A DNA stretch of 48,381 nucleotides from Mucidula mucida (GCA_015501055.1 JADNYV010000265.1:1-48381), one strand, 5' to 3'; shown: positions 1 to 12,037, counted from the first letter of the stretch. The notes: generated from the sequence alone by a model not told the origin. Numbers and translations: made by a program.

Positions 1-314
1 AAGGGTTTCGTGATCATGTTTGGAGGGGCTGGAAGCAGGAGTCAAAAAAGAGGAGGCTCTGCCTTGTTTGCTCTCCGACGCTGGGACATTGACAAGGAAG
101 GACAAGGGAATCAGACGAGCCACAAAAATGTTGTACCTTGGTCCCATCACATGTCTGGTCGCGTATCAAATAGCCGTGCCAAGTTTGCCATTCGCATGTA
201 GTACCATGTACTTAGAATTGTCGCAAAACGGAGACCCGAGTCTATATAGTACAAGATATATTTTGGTCTAGCTCATCATAACCTGGTAGTGTTTCCTTCT
301 GTCGACATCCATTT
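1..314. other. No gene recognised at left edge
   Basis: I see no domain, splice structure or repeat that I can assign here. The last recognisable F-box copy 1 sequence lies to the right. The segment may be its 3' flank. Confidence 0.4.
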
Positions 315-2138
315 TCAGTTGCAGACCCTCCTCTCTATAAGGCTGTAGCTCTTCAGTAATGCGAGCCGCCTTCTGCATCCAAGAGTGAGCTTTTTCAAGC
401 ATGAGGCGATTTTCCTCCCGGATTCTCCATACCTCCTCCCTTGTCGCCTATCACCAAAGCAGCCCATGTCTGACCACATTAAGTATACGCAGGATAGTGA
501 TGTGTCCTCCCATTGGTCCTTTACCACTGCGACAATGGATAGATCGAATGAAAATCCCCATGAAGACGTACAGTTTGTAGGGCTGGGGCAGCGATGGCAT
601 ATCCAGCCTCGACACATAGACCTCGTATAACATCATTGTCTAAACCCGCCTCAATTTTGGTCATTCGAACGATCTCCAGACTTGGCGTTGTTCGAAAGAG
701 CTCAACCACGTCCTGAGACGCAACACTTGAAAAATCGAACATCAACAATACGAGGGGGCTCTTAGAGCGCTGCAGGCAAAGGAGCATTTCATAAAATGTC
801 TCCGATCCATCAGGGAGATACACGGGCTGCCAATCGGTAGATTTTGTCGCAGTGTAGGTATGCGGACTCGGCTAGCCGCGCAGACATGATAGTGGTCTTC
901 AGACAAGGTGTACATTCGGAGCCTGTATACCTATAACATCCGTGCTACGCGTGTACGTATAACATAAGCGAGACATACACAGGGATATTATCTGTAGTAC
1001 ACAGCTCTGCACACATTGCGCAGACTGAAGCATATTCAAGGCGGCTTCGGATGTTCCACCTTTGCACGCATGGTGACGGGTGCTATAGTGGGTAATCTGG
1101 TGCCAGGGAATATTGATTGAGGTGTCTGGAGCAGGCATATCAATGATGTGATAAGATTTCAACTTCGGTACGGTCCCGAGAAGGTTGATAGGGAATGCCT
1201 CTCTAGTGTTTGGCGACAGACTGTGGATATTGATGATTTCCAATGAGGGCAGGGACTTGTGCAGTGGTATTAGGTCAGAAATCATGGATGCTCGGAGTGT
1301 GATGTGAAGACTGCGTATGCGCGCGGAAACTGGCTCCAACACGGACAGAATATGGGGGGAAAGGTGGGTCATGTAGAAAACCTCGTTGCCTAATAGCGCA
1401 ATGTAGATATCTAGTTTATTTTTGCCAGCTCGACTGATTTGGCGCTTAAGGTAGTGTGTGTACTTTGGACGAAAAGCGTTACTATGAGTTCCGTGTGGGT
1501 TGGCGATTATCAGGATCTGTGACCATAGGGACGGACACCCAAGGATATCCCTCCGCCACCGTTTGCACACGAGTTGAAAGGTGTTTAACTGGTGTTCGCG
1601 AGGCTCTATGCTCCAAGGCATGCTGAGTATCGGGTCCTCCGAGTCATCTACCTTTCGTCGTTTGACTGGAATGTCAATGGTGAAGGAAAGGATATGGGTT
1701 AGGACCTCGGGGGAAATGCCTCTGATAGGAGCCTTTATCGACATCCGAACATCTATCGCCCTCGACAACGCGTCACGATGTTCCAGGACGCGCTTCAGCT
1801 CGTTATCCACCTGTTCGGTCTCGGCGACTAGAGCGCCTTGTAGCCGCGAGAAGTCGATACTCTGCTTTACGGAGCTGGGATTCGAGGCCTGGGATGGTGC
1901 CGAAAACAGTGTTTTCTTCGACCGGTGTAGCGCGTTCGTTGCCATAAATGACACGATGAAGAGTGGGGTCGTCGTTGGCTGTGTCGCGGAACCGAGATTC
2001 GAGGAGAGAAGCAGGAGTCAAATGGTTAGCACAGGGACATTTACTTGAGCCCTTGCATGCCTTCCAGTTGGCTGAGAAAGCTAGGAGTTTGTTAGCTCAG
2101 AAGTTTAGAGAACGTGATGAACACCGACAGAAAGGCAT
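315..2138 (-). pseudogene. F-box family copy 1, frameshifted
   Basis: Member of the local F-box family (F-box proteins usually recruit substrates to SCF ubiquitin ligases). The first coding exon is the 10 bases at 2138-2129 (M-P-F plus one base). A 57-base GT-AG intron (2128-2072) follows, then an exon encoding the family Cys motif CKGSSKCPCANHL and a conserved VIYGNERATP block. A frame change near 1850 leads into a 351-codon stretch with coiled coil, F-box (IRGISPEVLTHILSF), the W-R-R-D-I-L-x-C-P-x-L-W-S-Q segment and the start of the LRR-like C-terminal part. Further frame changes occur near 850-900 and 600. The C-terminal blocks (MLLCLQRSKSPL, then VVKDQW) are still readable in other frames. 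At least three frame breaks indicate a pseudogene unless the breaks are sequence errors. Copy 5 at 35442-37314 is the intact reference. Confidence 0.8.
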
Positions 2139-2460
2139 GTTTGAAGTGTGCAGTCCAGAACAGTGTTTCTATCCGTAGATCGATGGAGACGAAAATGTGT
2201 CGTGGTGGTGGTGGTTAAACAGTGAAAGGAGAGAACCTGAACAAAAGCGATCACGGTCCAATCACGTGCGCGTATCATTGTTCCACTTCATCTTATTTCC
2301 GATCTACGCCCAGTGTGGCAAGGCTGAAACATACCGTTCGAGTATCTACCAGAACAGATATCGCTTCAAGGCCATATTTTAGTATTGGTTGCCAAGGGGT
2401 TGCATTGTGCATCATAGGTGTAGGTAATTCCTCCTTCGTCGACTGGTGAATTCTAAAAAA
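2139..2460. promoter_or_regulatory. Spacer upstream of F-box copy 1
   Basis: Short spacer between the GMC gene 3' end and the 10-base first exon of F-box copy 1, both on the minus strand. It holds a GTGGTGGTGGTGG microsatellite near 2202-2214 and a CCAATCACGTG element near 2258-2269, which joins a CCAAT box and a CACGTG E-box. Promoter activity is inferred from position only. Confidence 0.4.
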
Positions 2461-4880
2461 TCAAACATGAGCGATGCCAAGCTCTTTCCCAAAAATCACA
2501 GCAGCCTTCTCCCCAATTGCAATTGCGGTGGAGTTTGTGTTCTACACAACGAAATATAATCAACACTTCCACAATCTTGCCAACGAAGGCGGGAATTAAC
2601 TCACGGCGTTCACGTTGGATGGGGCGATGGACAGATCTGCGACCTTTAATCTTTTCACCCCGTAGACGCTCAAGTTGTTATCAACAACACCGCCGTCCGA
2701 TAAGGGCTTCATAGCGCATGTACCAAGCTGTCGAGGTGTGAGTGTGAGCAATGAGCTTTGATGAGAGAACATACGGAGTGCCACGTTGTTTGCACTAGCG
2801 ATTGTATGTCAGGAGCACCACAAAACTCAGAAAGGACGAAGACAAACTTAGCGCTCTAATATTGTGATCAATCGCGGCGTCATCTTCCGCAGAGTAGACG
2901 ATTTTGGGAGCATCCAAAGATATTGGACCCGTCTCAACAAGCGCCGCAGGACTGTCGGCCGCAAATTGGGGGTGAGCTGGAACGAGAGCGCCCCGGAAGG
3001 CAGGCAACCGACGGATAATCTCGCGTCCTTTCTTGTAACCCCATCGAAGGGCGGCAACATCCACTGATCTTGCGGATACATGAGCGATGCAAGAGTACAA
3101 GTTCGATATCACTTACTTGGTGAGGAACCCAGATTCAAAGTGGGGAGCTGTGTATGGGTCGACGGAGGATACGTGCAGGCTACCGCGCGATTTGGGATAT
3201 CCCTGTAAACGTGATTATGAACGAAGGTCACAGGCATGAGCGTAACTCACCAGGAATATACAGATACAAGTATAATTCAAAGCAGGAAGGCCAGTTTGAT
3301 CTGCGGGGAGTCTACAGAACTCGTTAGTGACAAGAGGCATCGTAGTACTTATGTCTTACGTACCCAGACGAGGCACACATCCAGAATAAAGGTTTGTCCG
3401 GTTTATCCGCGTAGGCCTTGTTGAAGTGCTCAACAAATTCAGGACCCAGTTCCTCGAGCTCTTCAGGCAATGGACGCATCTTAATGCATCCATCTGCCGT
3501 ACTACCGGAGCGCATCAGAGAAGGATAGAGACACGAAAAGAATGGACGAACTTCCCGCCTAGCCGGCCACCACCGTCCTTGTGCCACTGTTTCTGTGCTT
3601 CCGCCCACTCTTCTGGATCCCCTCGATAAATACCGTCGAAAGTGGTTTCCGCTGGATCCGCGATGTATGGGGTTACATAGAACGCATGATCTACGGGTCG
3701 AATGAGTGAATCGACGTCGAAAGTGAGTATCTAGCCAGTGTATTGTACCTTGATAATCGGACCCGACACCAGGAAGATCAACGACAAGCGGTATACCAGC
3801 CTTCTCGAGAACGTCTTTCCGCCCAATCCCGGACCGTTCCAGAATCAATGGAGAGCCCATGGCACCCGCAGAGACGACCACCAGCTTTTTGGCGCGCACT
3901 ATTCGCTGGTCTTGAGGCGAAGAAGGGTAGACTCGTATGTCAAAGGAGTACTCTACTCCAGTAGCGATGCCGTCCCTACGGGAAACTGAATATCGTGTTA
4001 TGCAGGAGATAACATACTTACTCAACGATGACGCGGTTGACAAGGCATCCGTCGAGAACAGACAGATTCTGCAGTCCCTTGTGATAAATGTAGTGATGCT
4101 GAAAAGTAACATTAGCTCATTCACGGCGAGAGTCTGACTACATACGGCTACGTCTGAACGCTGACCATCACTTGATATCCATTTAGGCATTAGCTGAAAA
4201 GAACCAGTACTTAGTGGGCATCGACCACGTAAAAAACGTTGACTGATTCTTCGCCGAAGCCATTAGCTTCGTCGCTCAACGGTCGCTTCTTCTCGAACTT
4301 GGGACCAATGTCAAGAAACTGCTTCCCAATGTTCATGACAGAGTTCGGTCCGCCGTATGATACTTTCAAAGGACCATCGCTTCCATGCGTCGCTTTGGTG
4401 GGATCGATTTCATAGGTCTCAGCCTGTAGTTGTTCAGCAACGGTTGGTTAAACGACGTGAGTTTTTGTTTACCTTCTGCAAGAGTGGAATGAGATCCTTG
4501 GACGACCACCCAGGGTTCCCGAAATCAGTCTCCCATGCGTCAAAATCCGATGCCGCAGGGCGATTGTATAAGGCAAAGTTGACAGACGAACCTCCACCAA
4601 TGCAGCGACCAGAAGGGACAATTGCAGACCGGCCCGCCAAGTACTCCGACGGTGGAGACGTGTAAAACTGCATGGTCGTGCTGGTAGGCGCCAGGTGGGT
4701 GAGATATTGACCGGGCTGGATATGCTCGAGCTTGTCCTTTGTCGTGGGACCGCTCTCCAGTACCAAAATACGAAGTTCGGGCGCTGCCTGAGCGAGTCGA
4801 CTAGCAGTAACACACGCTGAAGTTCCTCCACCTGCGAAGACAATATCGTATTCTGCGTCGATGGAGTGGGGAGCGGCCAT
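2461..4880 (-). CDS. GMC oxidoreductase, alcohol oxidase-like
   Basis: FAD-dependent GMC-family enzyme, closest in motifs to basidiomycete alcohol (methanol) oxidases, which oxidise short primary alcohols with O2 to aldehyde and H2O2. The start at 4880 (MAAPHS) puts the dinucleotide-binding motif FAGGGTSACVTASRL near residue 15. It is followed by LEHIQPGQYLTHLAPTS, GMC signature 1 (GRCIGGGSSVNFALYNRP), signature 2 (SAGAMGSPLILERSGIG), DLPGVGSDYQDH across an intron, and the C-terminal TTWHSLGTCAMK with the active-site His. An N-x-N-x-N-S-T-A segment follows, where alcohol oxidases carry Asn rather than a second His, and the end is GEKAAVIFGKELGI. Many introns interrupt it (for example before QDH and inside WHS/LGTC). 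I found no frame break once they are removed, although two small introns are uncertain. Upstream in-frame ATGs were not chosen. Substrate cannot be fixed from sequence. Confidence 0.85.
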
Positions 4881-5774
4881 GTTGAGTTCTCTGGGAAACA
4901 GATTCACGAATGATTGCCCAGTTATATTGTGTGTACCGGCTCGAACTAGTAAATCCGAATCATGATAGGTCAATGTGATCCGATCGCAGAAGAAGCGGTC
5001 GCGTTATTCGTAGCTCTATATTTGACAGCGTGAGCACATAAGACCTCTTCTGATGTTGAAGAATGGAATGAAGACGGCGGAGAACCAAAGTCGGCATCGT
5101 CACTGGTAGGAAGCAAACCACGCATTTTCGGATTTCTCCGCACACGTGCTCGTCACGCTCCGGATTCCACCGACTTGCTTGCTCTCTTTTCAACTCTTCT
5201 AGCGAACCATGAGCATTGGACTTGGCGCCTTTTGTAGAGTGAAGATGTACGATGCGGGCGAAAACGGCTTTGATGGAACTATCATACATCGTCAATGCCG
5301 TACTGCAAACAGTAGGGAAACCGGGATCCCCACAACACCCCACGGTGGTTGATTATAGTACGCTGCTCTTGAGAAACTCAGACCACTGATACCCGCCCTC
5401 TCACTGATGCCTTGAAGCCTTCTATATGTGTCATCTGCGAGATTACTACCACAGGTATGATACACCCAGATGACACTTGACGTTCGAAATTTTCACGCGC
5501 CCATGCATCTCCTTCCGCTGATATAGTGACAGAAGACGAGTACGACTTGTTTGTTGCCCGCTAGCTCGCTCTCCGTGATGGTCACTTCTCCAATCATATT
5601 AACGTATGTCCCCACGGCGCGCTAATAGTTAGGCTCCGTTCAAGAAGGATGTAATCTCCCCTTCCGTTATGACTCCACGTAACGTGGAAAAGTACTGAGT
5701 CCGATGTATATATGACCTGGGGCTGTCGCCGCTCGGTGCTTACTTCTGTCTAGGCGCTCACAGTATACTTACTC
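4881..5774. promoter_or_regulatory. Divergent intergenic region
   Basis: About 0.9 kb between the divergent GMC oxidoreductase and DUF6534 genes. A 127-codon minus-strand frame (5343-4960) resembles nothing I know and is probably chance. A TATATATG-like stretch near 5705-5712 lies about 65 bases upstream of the DUF6534 start and could be its TATA element. No other structure was seen. Confidence 0.4.
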
Positions 5775-7465
5775 ATGGCCCCCGTCCAGTTGCCGGGTCA
5801 CAATGTGCCCTTGCTGTGAGTCTCCTCCTCTCTCATCTTCTCTTTGAATCCCAATCATCTTACTTAACAAATAGTACCGGGCCTATGGTGCGAAATATTG
5901 CTGCCTTCCAGCCTGACGATTCCTTGAATCTCTTTACTAGGTCCTGGGTTACATGTGGAGTTATTGTCTTTATGGAGTTCTCGTTGTCCAAGTGTGTATG
6001 TATCAACCTTTTCCTCGCTCCAATTCGCGAAAAGCTCTGACCATGCGTCGCTTTCAAAGACATGTACACCGAAACCTTCCCCAAAGATCGCCTCGGACTC
6101 AAGATCTTCGGTGAGCACATCGGCTATTTCGCGGATGACAGCAATCTAACTACTCTTTCGAATAAGTCTGGAGCATGTTTCTCATTGAAACAATATTCAC
6201 CATCTTCATGAACATCGGCGCTTGGAATCAGTACGGTCCAGGATGGGGTGACGTCGAGACACTTCTCTTTCTAGACTGGTCCTGGAAACCATTAGCAGAG
6301 CTTAACGCCATCCGTACGTACTCGTTACCTCCAGCCTCCTTTTCTCGCTGGCGCGCTAGTGGCCGGCATGGCGCAGACATTCTACGTGTGGCGTATCTAC
6401 CGCTTGACACAGTCGATATGGCTGCCGCTCCTGATTCAAGCCGTATGTGGTTTCGCGAAGAGTATGCGGTACTACTATTCCGATCTAACACCGCGTTTTC
6501 CAGGTGTCGATTATGCAGATATCGTTCGCGTTTTACTTCAGCATAGCCGTCAGTACAGTCAAGCTTTTGATGTGGCGGTGCCCTCTTGATACGCTCCTTA
6601 GGTCTTCGTCCGTGGATCAGCGATCGACAAGCTGTTCGAGTTATCTCCCGAGATCAGTGTAAGTTCTCATTCTGCTCATCCTTCACAAACTATGTAATGC
6701 AGGTATGGCTTTCTGGTAGTGCAGCATGCGACGTGCTAATCACAATTTCACTCGTCTGGATTGTACGTTCTCCGGAGCCATCACCTTCCGGTTCGTATAT
6801 TGACACATCATAGCTCTCCCGCCGCAGAAACTCCAGCAACTTTGCAAAAACGACCAGCTTGATTAGCAAGCTCATTCGATTTACCGTGGAGACCGGCGCA
6901 GTCACAACGGCTGGCGCACTGCTCGAGCTCGTCCTGTGGCTCTCGTGCAACCAGTACAATTTCCACTTCATCATGTACGTTACACCCCCACTCTATTTCG
7001 GATACACGGCACTCAATCATCTACTAGGTTCTTGGTCCTCGGAAAACTGTCAGCGCAATGATCTCACTTCTGTCCGCTAGCTTACCACTGAGTCTCCCAG
7101 GTACTCAAACGTGCTGATGGCCACGCTCAACTCGCGTGCACCGATGTTCAGGGAGCAGCAAAGCGCCAACGCCACGCTAAACCTAGCCCCAAGTGCGTTT
7201 TGGGCCGACGCCAACGCCAACGACGGGTTGCGGAAGAACCACGAGTCGGCATCCTGTGGCCTTCAGATCTCCCCCACCACGGATGTCGTGACGGATCGCG
7301 ATCCCAACTTCATTCTTATGAGTGTACGTTGTCTCTCGAGCGATTTTAAACTGCTTTATGAATAACGTTGTGTAGGATTTCACTGATACCGTCGAGGAGA
7401 GATCCGAGGACAAGCACGAATCAGACCCCCCACATGCCAGCGAATCTAAACGGACAGTCGTTTAA
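5775..7465 (+). CDS. DUF6534-type multi-pass membrane protein
   Basis: Multi-intron gene for a predicted polytopic membrane protein of the large basidiomycete DUF6534 family; the biochemical role of the family is not established. Exon 1 (MAPVQLPGHNVPLL) splices into TGPM, then VLGYMWSYCLYGVLVVQV, YMYTETFPKDRLGLKIF, WSMFLIETIFTIFMNIGAWNQ-YGPGW, VAGMAQTFYVWRIYRL, SIWLPLLIQAV, and the C-terminal hallmark blocks WLSGSAACDVLITISLVWI, FAKTTSLISKLIRFTVETG and YSNVLMATLNSRAP. These match the family order: about seven hydrophobic segments, then a polar tail rich in Ala, Asp and Asn. Introns are short GT-AG (for example after VPLL and after GPM). The start was chosen because its exon splices in phase into the first family block. 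The stop is TAA at 7463. No frame break was seen. Confidence 0.8.
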
Positions 7466-7541
7466 TAAAGCCTCGTACATAGTGATTCATTTCATGAAAG
7501 TGTGTTATTGTAACCATCCGCAATAGTATGTACCTAACATA

Positions 7542-8378
7542 ATGAAAAAAAGTTCTACCATTTTCCTGATGGACTATCGCTTGCTTCCAGTAGATTTGGA
7601 CTACCTGTCCAACGCTGCCAATGATGGGTTTCTTGTCATCATCGACACCTTCTTAGAAAACAGTATTTCCCTACTCATCTTTCCTGGATTTGCTACGAAG
7701 GATGTTCTGGCTGTTGATCTTCCAGACTTGACTTTCTCCGATGTCGAGCGTATGCATGGTGGTCTGAAGTCTCTCATTCGGAATGATATGGGGCTCCGAG
7801 TTGAATCGACAAGATACTTGCCAGTGCGCAGATTTGTCAATCAGGATGCCGGTTTGAGGGATATACTCAGCGATCTCTGGTACAAGGCTGTTCTGCCCAT
7901 CATTTGCGAAGCTATGGAATACCGGCCGTCGTTGGTAAATGTACGTCCTTTCAAATCTCATATCCGGTTATTACTTACTTTTCCGCAGTCTGACGAAGGT
8001 GCAAAACGAGCTCATGTGCGATGGTGCACAACAGGATACCTTTTTTATCTGCCTCTCCATGCCGCAGGTGATTATAGTATACCGGGAAAGGGCCATCGGG
8101 TGTTCGATTTCCTCGTTTCGTCCTACATTCCGACTCTAGCCATCATTCCGCCTGCCGCTAGACAGGCTACTACGACCGACTCAACGAGGAAAGATGGGAA
8201 ATCCCCCGCTTCAAAAGTCGCTCCCAGATGCAGGTCACTATCTGCGAACCACAGCGGTCAGCGCGCTGCTGGCTTCTCCATACGCACTGCACCCTCTTCC
8301 ATCCCTTATTTCCGTTCCTTCCCTACACAGAAACATCGCCTAGCTGGACCTCTGTCAGGCGCTCCGACAGCGCGGTAA
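7542..8378 (+). pseudogene. CHAT-domain fragment, N-terminal half
   Basis: CHAT domains are caspase-related cysteine peptidase-like modules, in fungi often attached to TPR or NLR-type proteins. The reading frame carries the first half of the fold: GFLVIIDTFLENSISLLIF, a central helix block with DILSDLWYKAVLPIICEAM, a small GT-AG intron (about 7941-7987), then RVRWCTTGYLFYLPLHAAGDY-type sequence (here HVRWCTTGYLFYLPLHAAG) and FLVSSYIPTLAI. After about 8160 the family pattern stops. The catalytic ACHG (His) and SACQT (Cys) motifs are absent downstream, as is any N-terminal repeat domain upstream. I read it as a truncated relic. The complementary C-terminal half of a CHAT domain occurs at 34635-35132. 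Confidence 0.7.
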
Positions 8379-9127
8379 GAGTAGCTCGAGATCCCCTGTC
8401 TACGCATCGAAGGAGAGTCCTGTATCCTTTATAATCAACATCAAGACAGATAAAAGTCGGCGATAGAGCCCGATCACTTGTAAAGTTGAAAGTAAGAACG
8501 ATGGTGTGATTGAACTGCATATGGAGCGGATCGACTAGATCCACCATAATTCGCGCGCGCAAGGTAACCGAACCCAGTTTCTTTTTAACCTCGCTGCACA
8601 AGTCGCCGAACCTAGTCAGCCACCAAAGGAGGAGAGGGCGAAGGGTGTACTTACTCTCGATCCAGAGCGCGATTGACTGGTGTCGCTTCAATACGAACGT
8701 GATATAGTGGGTATCACGACGCCTTATTTGACGCTTATCAGTGCATACTACGCACCGCCGTTGGGGACAGAACCACCTAGAGAAGATGCTGAAGACAATA
8801 GCAAAATGCCTATGGTACCAATCAAATTCCAGCGTATTTCAACGGAACAAAGAAAACGTACTTCGCTCTCGGGTAAGCCCTATAGTTGTAGTCTTTACCT
8901 TCTGAGTGCGCCCGGCCACAACGTTGTACTATCCCCATACGATTAAGACTCGTCGAAGGAGGTTAGAATGTATCATGAAACAGTCAGTTCAGAAAACATC
9001 AAGGTGTGGAATTCCTCTCCAGGAAAACTTGGTTGTTAAGCAGACAAAACTCGAACGGGAGGCTGGGGAAAACCGTTGAATTACTACCCTCAACAAAACG
9101 TCGCTATCGTCCAATGAACATCTGGGG
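8379..9127. other. Intergenic, no clear gene
   Basis: Lies between the CHAT fragment and the prefoldin gene 3' end. A minus-strand frame at 8691-8323 (122 codons) contains a plausible-looking stretch, KKKLGSVTLRARIMVDLVDP, but I recognise no family and no matching exons around it. A GCGCGCGC run occurs near 8551. Otherwise nothing was seen. Confidence 0.4.
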
Positions 9128-9959
9128 TTAGCCTTTGCTTGCAGCCGCCTCTTTTTCCCTACGTTCCCGCCTCCTCTTGACGTCCCAATTGTACACGCGC
9201 GCGATGTTGACCTCCATCACAGTGAGCTGCTCTCGCAAGAATTCGAGGTCCTCGATAGTATTCGCTAATGACTTTTCTGCCGCACTGAGCTTGGACTGTA
9301 ATAGTTCAATAGCTTCTGGTATCGGGTAAGAGAGCATGACATTTGCCTGGTGAAGAATAAGCATGGACTAAGGCCATAAGAGACTAGTAGACATACCCCC
9401 AGCCAAAGATACACCGTGTCACTGTCTTCCAGTTCCGCCTCCGCGTACAATGTTTCGTTCAACTCGAACGTCGTGCGCAATGTCTTCGCAGATGTTTCTG
9501 CGTCGTCATCGTCGTCATCTACATCATCGGCTGCTTTGCCCTTGCCTTCCTGCCATCACATTAAATAAGTATTCGTCGCACAGACAAATGGACGGTGTAC
9601 CCACGCGTCGCTCCTGTAGATATTCGACCATGTCCAAGGTCTTCTGGTAGTCCGGTATTTTGTCCTCTAGGCCCAGCCGCCGCTGCGCCAAATTGGCATC
9701 CATAAATCGGTATTTTCTGCATGAGTGTCAACTCAATATCAGAATCATGGTATCGTACATACCCTATCGCGTCGTTGAAGGCCTTCAACGGCCCATCAGC
9801 GTCGCCGTCGGGGCCACCCACGTATTTTTCGACATCCGCCTGTATGTTCCGTTATTTTCTTGCCATTTCCAGGGCAGAATGACCGACAATAAAAGGTGCT
9901 TTTGGTATGCCGCGCGGGTTCTTCTCTTCGGATACAACGGATCTAGTCTCCATCTCCAT
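9128..9959 (-). CDS. PAC10: Prefoldin subunit 3
   Basis: Alpha-type subunit of the hexameric cytosolic chaperone prefoldin, which captures nascent actin and tubulin and hands them to CCT. Short introns separate conserved blocks in the expected order: MEMETRSVVSEEKNPRGIPKAPFI, then ADVEKYVGG with FNDAIG, KYRFMDANLAQRRLGL with KIPDYQKTLDMVEYLQERR, an acidic KGKGKAADD linker, TTFELNETLYAEAELED with TVYLWLG, and ANVMLSYPIPEAIELLQ followed by EDLEFLREQ and the family tail ARVYNWDVKRRRE. Two coiled-coil arms flank the beta-hairpin region, as in the family. The ATG at 9959 was chosen because it precedes the NPRGIPKAPF block in phase. Expected length is about 200 aa. No frame break was seen. A decayed second copy lies at 26185-26772. 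PAC10 is the yeast name. Confidence 0.92.
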
Positions 9960-10783
9960 TACGGCCTATTAGCGCTGTGATTGCGGCTCGTCGTCGTCGT
10001 CGGCGACGATGAGCGCGATGTGTATGATGGGGGAAAGCAAGAGTAGTCAGATTACGTCATCGACCATCACACCCACTTACGCCCACACTTGAAGTTGTAC
10101 GCGTACGCGTACCTTTGCTCTCGTTCTCGTAACATGAGGGGGGCTGAAGCAAACTTAATCACTGGACTAGACATATCAAGTGCTCCTAGTTGGCTTCTCC
10201 CTTTCTTTCCGTTCATGCATCGCTGACAATGTATACAAGGTCAATCCCGAGACAAACGATTCCCAAACAGTGTATGACCTCCCTTCAGCTTTCCTGTTAC
10301 GACTCTGCTCCGCGTATACAGGACGCTTCTCAACATGATCCTATTCAGACATCTCATTCGCCAGTGACTTCGCTTTTGCTAGGCCGATGTCTTCATGTCT
10401 TCACTTCGCTCTTCTCCCGCATGCAGCCTTGACGTTCGCAAACTCAGAATCTGCGATAGGAAGCAAGGCCGTTTAGCCCCCGCGGCTATGACGCATGGCA
10501 GACTACAGCACCAGCGCCTTTACCTGCGGAAGTTGCCCGCCTGGTGGGACACTTTTTCCTTTTCTAAAGCACAGCGACCGACTATTGACGTGTACTGTGC
10601 TGTGCTTCTTGAAACTTCCAGCGCTTAAGACTCTATTCTCAATGACAGCTACCACAGCCCCGAAGCGAGATCAAAAGCAAAGGACTCTCCGTGGCTGTAA
10701 GTGGTAACGGCATATCATCGCCTCATGTTCGGTCTTCACTGTTCATATGCGCCAGTTGACGAAACCGGTACGGATACGAGACG
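9960..10783. other. Intergenic, no gene recognised
   Basis: Upstream of the prefoldin gene. It holds a CGTCGTCGTCGTCGGCGACG simple-repeat stretch near 9988-10007 and a perfect palindrome, GTACGCGTACGCGTAC, near 10097-10112. The short frames at 10190-10707 show no domain. The nearest part presumably includes the prefoldin promoter. Confidence 0.4.
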
Positions 10784-11000
10784 ACCTGTAACGAGGCCGT
10801 AAGTACGAGTACACGAATGGTACGAGTCGCGCCGAGCTCAGTCGTCGTAGTAAGAGACTCATTGTATTACTACATACCTGTAACGAGGCCGTAAGTACGA
10901 GTACACGAATGGTACGAGTCGCGCCGAGCTACAGGACGTGTGAGATAGAGGAAACGAGTGATATAAGTAAGGCATACCTCAGTCGTCGTAGTAAGAGACT
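10784..11000. repeat. Two-unit direct repeat, composite
   Basis: A 55-base unit (starting ACCTGTAACGAGGCCGTAAG) occurs identically at 10784-10838 and 10876-10930. A second 23-base unit (CTCAGTCGTCGTAGTAAGAG plus ACT) occurs at 10837-10859 and 10978-11000, after each copy of the first. The spacers differ, so this is a partly diverged tandem duplication of about 90 to 140 bases. It is rich in GTAC and CGAG motifs. No coding function was seen. Confidence 0.85.
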
Positions 11001-11100
11001 GAGGTACGGAAAAGGAAGGACTAAACGAATATAGTAGGTCCGTGACTAAATAAGGAAATGACTGTCCATGATAGAGCCAATGCTCGTTGACCCAATACTA

Positions 11101-12037
11101 CTCCAGATTCCAACACCAGTGCACATCATCGTCCTTTGATGTATGTGTCAAATACCTCCTAGACTTTGACCGACGAGGATCTGAGGCTCTACCGTCTGTA
11201 CTTCGACAGTTGGCATGCGCCCTCAGTAAGTAACGCCTTGCGTATGGACAATGAACAACGCTCTGAACAAATTTAGACAATTTCACGAGTTGACCATAGG
11301 AATCAACAGCTACGACAATGACAGCTACACGCCGCTCAAGCACGCTGTTCAAGATGCCATTCAATTCGAGGCATACTTGACAAACGATCTCCATGTTCCT
11401 TCGGAAAACATCTCTCGACTTCACGATACGGCCGCTACGCGAAATGCCATCCTTGATGCGCTTCAGGCTCTGATCCACGACGAAAAGATCGTCAAGTATC
11501 AGTGCAGTATCATTATTTTCTATGCTGGATATGGCAGTTACGCTGAAAAGCCCGCCGGCTGGGAAGATTGAGAAACTGCTGGCGGGCACGCGGAGATGCT
11601 CTGTCCGATTGACCTCGGTGGAAAAGATGAGAGTGGGAAGACGATAGAAGGATTTTCAGACCGAACCATCAGCGCCCTCCTCGATGACTTGTCTGCCGCC
11701 AAAGGAAACAATATTGTAAGTACTTTAACCAGTTGTGCACGGCGCTCAACGCTCATGTCTCTGATTGAAGACACTTATCCTCGACTGTTGTCATTCGGCT
11801 GGCATGAGCAGACAAGGTCTGGAACAGCTCCCTGACGACTACACTGCGCGCATCATCACCAATCCGCCACCATTATCAAGCGACTGCGATGCTAGTATAT
11901 GGTCAACGCCTGGTCGACGTGGGATTGCTATCGCGCAAGGATTCTCTGGGACCGCTCTAGAGTCGCATGTGCTCATCGCAGCTTGTAACAGCCGTCAAAG
12001 AGCTTTCGAAATAACATTGAAAGGGGGTGGAGAATGA
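11101..12037 (+). pseudogene. C14 caspase-like (metacaspase-type) gene, degenerate
   Basis: Basidiomycete caspase-domain protein relic. Metacaspases cleave after Arg/Lys and are linked to cell death and protein quality control. A possible upstream exon (DVCVKYLLDFDRRGSEALPS) precedes LTIGINSYDNDSYTPLKHAV, then RLHDTAATRNAILDALQALI and IIIFYAGYGSY, MLCPIDLGGKDESGK, FSDRTISALLDDLSAAKGNN, a GT-AG intron (about 11716-11771) and LILDCCHSAG. It continues with IWSTPGRRGIAIAQGFSGTA and SHVLIAACNSRQRAFE. The catalytic Cys (DCCHS) is present, but the catalytic His of the usual FYAGHG motif is Tyr here. An in-frame TGA at 11569-11571 separates the two halves of the p20 region. The end at 12035 is abrupt, about 100 bases before F-box copy 2. 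Probably inactive. Confidence 0.75.

Noticed and set aside
4960..5343. 127-codon minus-strand frame upstream of the GMC gene
   Set aside because: No recognisable motif and no intron signals. It overlaps the expected divergent promoter region.
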